64,000 nt of DNA from a virus: the IMG/VR virus record IMGVR_UViG_3300027906_000002, positions 62,001 to 126,000 of that record. One strand, given 5' to 3'. A model generated the notes under the pieces. It ran no database searches. It had not been told where the DNA came from and saw only the letters and a list, made by a program, of their open reading frames with translations. Each line of letters opens with the position of its first letter. Position 1 is the stretch's first letter. Both the position numbers and the translations under genes were made by a program. Positions 61,301 through 64,000 of this stretch are shown piece after piece.

Positions 61301-62182
61301 GCAACTGGAGTTGCTACATCATCCTCTGGATCAGGAACAGGTGCTACTGTTAACATTACTGCTACAAACGGTGTTCTTACCAACGTCTCAGTTAATGCTG
61401 CTGGATCTGGATATGCAAACGGTGAGACATTAACTATTGCTAACGCTAATTCATCTGGTGTCAAGACTCTTGGATCAATTGCTACTGCTGGTACTGGATA
61501 CTCTGCAGGAACTGTTGCTACAGGAGCAAGTGGATCTGGTGCTGGACTAACAGTTTCTATTAGTGTTGATGGTTCGGGTGCTGTAACTGGTGCGACTATC
61601 GTTAACGATGGTTTGAACTATGCTGCTTCTGAAGTTATTACACTAACAAATGCTAATGCATCTGGTGTTAAAACTCTTGGAACTATCTCTGCTGCTGGTA
61701 CTGGATATACTGAAGGAACTACAACTGGAGTTGCTACATCATCCTCTGGATCAGGAACAGGATTGACAGTTGATGTAACTGCTAATGCTAGTGGAAATGT
61801 TACTGCTGTTGCTATCAATGTTGATGGATTGAATTATGCAGCATCCGAAGTTATAACTATTACAGGTGGTGGTGGGGATGCTACTATCCCAGTTTCTGCT
61901 ATACATGGTAATGGAGCAACAATCCCTGTTTCTGCTATACATGGCACAGGAGCTTCACTTAATACTTCAACTACCTTTACCAATGCTACATTCGCTCTAT
62001 CTGACATCACAACGATGGAAGTTGGTGCAACTGTAACTGGTGGTACTTCAGGTTCAACAGGAGTTATCACTGCTCTAGGTGCTACTTCAGTTACCGTTGA
62101 TAATGTTGATGGATTCTTCAAGAAAGGAGAAACCGTTGGTGCTAATGATGTTACTAACTTGACTATCCAATCATTCGCTTAA
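55370..62182 (+). CDS. fibre-like virion protein, 2270 aa
   Basis: The N-terminus (NRIQLRRGGAQEWANSNPTL, GELGIELDTGRFKIGDGVTA) is the Mtd_N-like attachment domain of many phage tail fibres. The body is a long fibre: LVQRDADGNFAAGTITSTL-type segments, repeated KADNKTFKVQTAAG/KFVVDTDNGDTN units (about 750-1100), and two copies of TVTTLDDPIITLGGD followed by DRGVEFRYYD (about 555-610 and 1250-1305). Near 1750-1850 there are repeats of NLYYTDARADARIAAADT. The last 350 residues are GxGY repeats, a tandem TIPVSAIHGxGA pair and a VGATVTGG module. I see no C-terminal S74 chaperone domain. It is likely a host-contact or whisker-like fibre. It is followed 5 bases later by gp13. Confidence 0.8.
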   Translation: MANRIQLRRGGAQEWANSNPTLAQGELGIELDTGRFKIGDGVTAWNSLRYERPVESTSNTANTLVQRDADGNFAAGTITSTLIGNASTSTRLASTRQIQLSDDIQASGVFDGSTNLNLSTSLELISTLPHYDGTGTAEGTYTKVTVDAKGRIKTATNPTTLAAYGLDTSIEGSGAQPYDNDLNAIASLTTTGFISRTSSGATSTRTITGTATRIAITEGAGINDNPSIDLITTAVTAAEYNAASLTSIAGSETVNTNNYIVDSYGRLTSSVTLPIATATQGTTAAAYNNGSTYSRNDQITNASNLYQAIADVTAGAGAPTHTDATDAGSWRWLGASASPQKGLASFDQEDFDVSAAGHVTFAAGAIDNDQLQNSRISFADGNSKEDFDLDQELTATTGYRGFNYLNYLKVNDTSGNLLFGANNTGDGGAGEVDINARLYFSDADITLDGAVAQTLDKTGDGNLTFQTTQNSTSARSLSILATNSGSGTSTVTISAEDVVDIDASDAAGKVHVENLRFQGNYMGGTGDILIDPNDDRDITGLVTIRGNLQVDGTTTTVNSTVTTLDDPIITLGGDSAPGSDDNKDRGVEFRYYDSSAKVGFFGYDDSYSDLAGHSGGFRFLYDATNTSEVFAGTDAGVIGGNLKLTTGTASTTNTTGDLVVAGGAGIGGSVNIGGSVDIDTNLTVHGTTLHDDNIVIQGASKVLQLNNGSGTTRVELQSTTGNASFYGVVDITNNLNINATKFNVVAASGNTAIAGTLTVSDETIVKADNKTFKVQTAAGVDKFVVDTDNGDTNTEGKLNVADLVHFESTDNPNIVSGAPHTIGSADYGALRVDGGGYFDKDVLFNGDLYLNGDFNQQEDATENYGLRNYLSVRYKLRTGSVAAYTPSYSNHNTSNLRVFGGAGVNTSLHVGGTGSGEGFFVGKKNSGDSVKFQVLGASGDITSEGDLVQNGNSEFNGTVDVDADFAVRSGTTDKFFVDNATGDTNIEGTLTADGHVEFNTTLNVDGATTLQDNVTINADNKAFKIQNNSNVDKFVVDTDNGNTETQGTLTVQGQTNIIDSLVINAANESFDVQNGSAVSKFSIDTDNGNTNIIGTLTVGDATQINDTFQTSGVNTFTANTQQTLTGSYAADGAIRLTGGAAIGKNLAIGEGLRVYGNTELSSALDLNASADVSGNFVISNTDEATSLADNSVALQVSGGATIDKNTYIGGNFVVYDGTNTRSAFTVTNSSGDGEFHNDLTVGGNLIVNGSTTTVNSTVTTLDDPIITLGGDTAPSSNDAKDRGVEFRYYDGSAKIGFFGYDRSANQFAFLTTVTNTAEVMAGTDGALRIGSLNVTGAGTSVDIDNNLNVDGTATVDGQIISNLTTGTAPFSIASTTKVNNLNVDYLDNMTTASANTASTVVNRDGSGDFAANQITAASAAGAGAGFLGNASSADIWKTARVLTIDGVVNGNVSIDGSAAVTLTTTYDDADITALAAQSGTGYMVRTAANTYAHRTFGVTASSGITLTNADGISGNTTINVASASSNAANNLVIRDASGDFAANEITSDLVGNLTGATSTTKDLNPAADSTYDLGTNTVRWQGIFADAANITAITGALTGNVTGQVSDISNHNTGALTEGSNLYYTNERVDDRVNALIVAGTGITKVYDDAAGTYTLTVTQADVNTDNVTEGSTNLFTTAARTRTHFTYGTGITHDGSGALSVTQADINTDNVTEGSTNLFTTAARTRTHFTYGTGIKLATADIAIDFTEFNTDSITEGSSNLYYTDARADARIAAADTGDLTEGSNLYYTDARADARIAAADTDDLSEGSTNLYYTDARANVRVAAATGANLDLSSKSTTNLSEGTNQYYTEARVQAKLDNAFEQLSAMLNNLATSTTLVLNLSGDPTPGSVVTLGSIVTNGVGGFTNATGVATSGGTGSGLTVDTTTVGGVVSAIALNAAGSGYEVGDTLTLTNPNLGGVSTLNLGTLVGGTGYVTATGVATSSSGSGTGATVNITATNGVLTNVSVNAAGSGYANGETLTIANANSSGVKTLGSIATAGTGYSAGTVATGASGSGAGLTVSISVDGSGAVTGATIVNDGLNYAASEVITLTNANASGVKTLGTISAAGTGYTEGTTTGVATSSSGSGTGLTVDVTANASGNVTAVAINVDGLNYAASEVITITGGGGDATIPVSAIHGNGATIPVSAIHGTGASLNTSTTFTNATFALSDITTMEVGATVTGGTSGSTGVITALGATSVTVDNVDGFFKKGETVGANDVTNLTIQSFA
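61302..61761 (+). repeat. exact 40-base direct repeat, 420 bases apart
   Basis: Bases 61302-61341 and 61722-61761 are identical over 40 bases (coding TGVATSSSGSGTG), with a spacing of exactly 420 bases (140 codons). The flanking GxGY repeats have diverged at DNA level, so this points to a recent duplication or gene conversion inside the fibre gene. Confidence 0.8.
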
Positions 62183-62187
62183 GATAA

Positions 62188-62994
62188 ATGTCAGCTACAA
62201 GACCAGCAACTAAAACTGAGATAAAAGATTATGCTCTTCGTAGGTTAGGATATCCTACGATAGACATCAACGTTGCTACTGAGCAACTAGATGATCTTAT
62301 TGAAGAAGCAATCGATTACTATCAGGAATATCATTATAATGGAAGTTATAAAACTTTCATGAGAGTTGAAGTTACACAGGCTATGTTGGATCAGGCAGAG
62401 GGATTTACTCAGGAAGGTTCAACTTCGTGGTATGGTGCAGACAATTATATTGATACACCTCCAGGAATGTTAGGTATCAATCATGTGTATACCAATATTG
62501 GTATGTCGAAAATGTCTGGTGGTAATATATTCAATATTAAATATCAACTCTTCTTGAATGATATGTACAATATGACGCATGGTCGTATTTTACATTACTT
62601 TATGACTTCTCAATATCTTGAGACTTTAGATTGGGTGACCAACTCTCAAGCAAATCGTAGAATTAAATGGAACGAGCAACAAGGTCGACTTTATATGGAC
62701 TTTGATTGGAAAGATATATCACCAGGTGATTATATTATGGTTGATTGTAACATGCGTCAAGACCCAGAAACTTATACTTCTATGTACAATGATAACTGGT
62801 TGAAGGATTATGTGGAAGCACTTTTCCAACAACAGTGGGGTCGTAACTTAAGTAAGTATGATGGCATTCAAATGCTAGGTGGTGTTACACTTAATGGTCG
62901 TCAGATTCTTGAGGATGCATCAACCTTTAAAGTGGATCTTGAAAAAGAACTGCGTGATCGTTATGAGTTACCACCATTAGATCTAGTAGGTTAA
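62188..62994 (+). CDS. gp13: neck protein gp13
   Basis: The 268-aa protein is clearly gp13 of T4-like phages (T4 gp13 is 309 aa): RPATKTEIKDYALRRLGYPT, LDDLIEEAIDYYQEYHYNG, YNDNWLKDYVEALFQQQWG, QMLGGVTLNGRQI and KELRDRYELPPLDL. gp13 forms a ring at the head-tail junction that closes the portal vertex after DNA packaging and lets the tail attach. The start at ATG 62188 lies 5 bases after the fibre gene. GATAAATG just before it resembles a late promoter but lacks the last A. gp14 follows after 3 bases. Confidence 0.97.
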   Translation: MSATRPATKTEIKDYALRRLGYPTIDINVATEQLDDLIEEAIDYYQEYHYNGSYKTFMRVEVTQAMLDQAEGFTQEGSTSWYGADNYIDTPPGMLGINHVYTNIGMSKMSGGNIFNIKYQLFLNDMYNMTHGRILHYFMTSQYLETLDWVTNSQANRRIKWNEQQGRLYMDFDWKDISPGDYIMVDCNMRQDPETYTSMYNDNWLKDYVEALFQQQWGRNLSKYDGIQMLGGVTLNGRQILEDASTFKVDLEKELRDRYELPPLDLVG

Positions 62995-62997
62995 TGT

Positions 62998-63924
62998 ATG
63001 GCATATTCAAATACACCAGCACAGGATTACGTTCAGTCAGACTATACTAATTCTGCAAGATTGAACATTAATGGTTCTGCTCAAGAGCAGAAGTTCATGG
63101 AAAACTTAGTTGTAGAGAGCATTGAAATTTACGGGCAAGATATTTACTACGTGCCGAGAACTATTGTCAACCGTGATACAGTCTTCGGAGAGGACTCTGA
63201 TGGCAAATTTGAAAGTGCCAAAGCTATTCGTGCCTATGTCAATAATGTTGAAGGATGGGAAGGCCAAGGCGAGCTTCTTACGAAGTTTGGAATCCGCATC
63301 GAGGATAAGACAACGTTTATATTCTCCCGTGAAAAGTTTAAAGAAAAGGTTGATGACTCGACTGTACTCAATGTCGAAGGAAGACCCAACGAAGGGGATT
63401 TAATTTGGTTCCCACTAACAAAACATTTATTTGAAATTAAGTTTGTAGAAGTCGAACGTCCTTTCTATCAGTTAGGTAAAGGGTATGTTTGGGAATGTCA
63501 GTGCGAACTCTTCGAGTATAGTGACGAAGAGATTGATACTGGTCTCGCTGCTCTTGATGCTATAGAGACTAACTTTGCTAATGCTATTACAGTTGGTCTT
63601 GTTGCTGGTGGGTCAGGAGACTTTACTGTTGGTGAGACTGTAACTGGTGGAACATCTAATGTTACTGCTGAAGTTAAGTCTTGGGATTCTGGTACAAGGA
63701 CACTTATTGTTATTAATCGCTCTGGTACGTTTACTATACCAGAGACAATTACAGGAGGTACATCCAGTGCATCTTGGACAACGGCTACATATAATACAGT
63801 AGATAATAAGAATATTACCTACGATCAAAACTACGAGTTTGAAACAGCTGACAACGATATTATCGACTTTAGCGAATCTAATCCATTTGGTACAGTTGCA
63901 TCATCCACTGACTTGACAATCTAA
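62998..63924 (+). CDS. gp14: neck protein gp14 with inserted C-terminal module
   Basis: The first 190 residues match gp14: FMENLVVESIEIYGQDIYYV, PRTIVNRDTVFGEDSDGKFE, IRIEDKTTFIFSREKFKEK and YQLGKGYVWECQCELFEYSD. With gp13 it builds the neck ring that connects the head to the tail. T4 gp14 is 256 aa and this is 308. The extra length lies at about 201-265 and is a VGETVTGG module (FTVGETVTGGTSNVTAEVKS, then GTFTIPETITGGTSSA), like those in the DUF4815-type and fibre proteins. The C-terminal DNDIIDFSESNPFG is again usual for gp14. Its stop overlaps the next start by one base. Confidence 0.95.
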   Translation: MAYSNTPAQDYVQSDYTNSARLNINGSAQEQKFMENLVVESIEIYGQDIYYVPRTIVNRDTVFGEDSDGKFESAKAIRAYVNNVEGWEGQGELLTKFGIRIEDKTTFIFSREKFKEKVDDSTVLNVEGRPNEGDLIWFPLTKHLFEIKFVEVERPFYQLGKGYVWECQCELFEYSDEEIDTGLAALDAIETNFANAITVGLVAGGSGDFTVGETVTGGTSNVTAEVKSWDSGTRTLIVINRSGTFTIPETITGGTSSASWTTATYNTVDNKNITYDQNYEFETADNDIIDFSESNPFGTVASSTDLTI

Positions 63925-64000
63925 TGCTAGGAACCTATTCATATCACGAGATATTTAGAAAGACTATTGTAGCTTTCGGAACAATGTTTAACAACATTGA
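63924..64000 (+). CDS. gp15: tail completion/sheath stabiliser gp15 (5' end only)
   Basis: ATG 63924 overlaps the gp14 stop and the frame runs off the right edge after 25 residues (MLGTYSYHEIFRKTIVAFGT...). The pattern FRKTIVAFGTMFNNI corresponds to the start of T4 gp15 (FRRYATLMGDLFSNI), and the order gp13-gp14-gp15 is that of T4. gp15 forms the terminal hexamer that caps the tail tube and sheath and joins the head. Only the N-terminus is visible, so the call rests on this short match and on position. Confidence 0.8.
   Translation, partial: MLGTYSYHEIFRKTIVAFGTMFNNI

Noticed and set aside
60916-61464. 182-codon open frame on the - strand inside the fibre gene
   Set aside because: It lies opposite GGT/GCT-rich repeats, which produce long antisense frames lacking stops, and its product is low-complexity Pro/Val/Thr. 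No ribosome-binding site or promoter supports it.
62183-62190. GATAAATG just before gp13
   Set aside because: It differs from NATAAATA in the last base and includes the gp13 start codon, so it is too close to serve gp13. gp13 is probably transcribed from 55326.

Overview
This window is a contiguous piece of a T4-like (myovirus) cyanophage genome, almost certainly a marine phage of Prochlorococcus or Synechococcus. Three things point there: the T4-type baseplate and neck genes in T4 order (gp25, gp6, a giant gene in the gp7 position, gp8, large baseplate/fibre proteins, gp13, gp14, start of gp15); a cyanobacterial-type heme oxygenase (ho1) beside several 2OG-Fe(II) oxygenases; and a 50-codon basic protein I recognise from cyanophages. 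The DNA is AT-rich, every supported gene is on the + strand, and many genes overlap by 1-11 bases.

Layout. (1) 1-4212: an accessory region of small, mostly unrecognised genes (42-105 aa), with host-like sigma-70 promoters and two good rho-independent terminators. (2) 4213-4408: a non-coding junction with an unusually G-rich patch. (3) 4409-8198: small genes, an 804-aa Cys-rich structural protein, a PAAR-like spike-tip protein and the 50-aa conserved cyanophage protein. (4) 8198-11626: an overlapping metabolic cassette of a two-domain 2OG-Fe(II) oxygenase, heme oxygenase and two more 2OG-Fe(II) oxygenases. (5) 11622-55320: the baseplate module, opened by a T4-type late promoter (NATAAATA): a 76-aa protein, gp25, gp6, an 8394-aa giant protein (about 39% of the window), a fibre-like protein ending in a cupredoxin domain, a cupredoxin/YHYH protein broken by a frameshift, gp8, a 2450-aa DUF4815-type protein and two small proteins, ended by a strong terminator. 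(6) 55326-64000: another late promoter, a 2270-aa fibre-like protein, gp13, gp14 and the first 25 codons of gp15.

The late genes together build the baseplate wedge, peripheral fibres and neck. The most unusual content is in the structural proteins. The giant protein strings together a beta-propeller-like region, a YHYH domain, two LamG-like lectin domains, three helical repeats and 23 copies of a roughly 90-110-residue repeat marked by TFTC and YPR. The same small modules (GxGY repeats, VGETVTGG repeats, YPR repeats, cupredoxin and YHYH domains) recur across many virion proteins, including inserts in gp8 and gp14. Two structural proteins carry what look like complete type-1 copper ligand sets. 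Four NATAAATA motifs precede the late transcription units, and a TGGCACA element recurs about 37 bases upstream of early -10 boxes.
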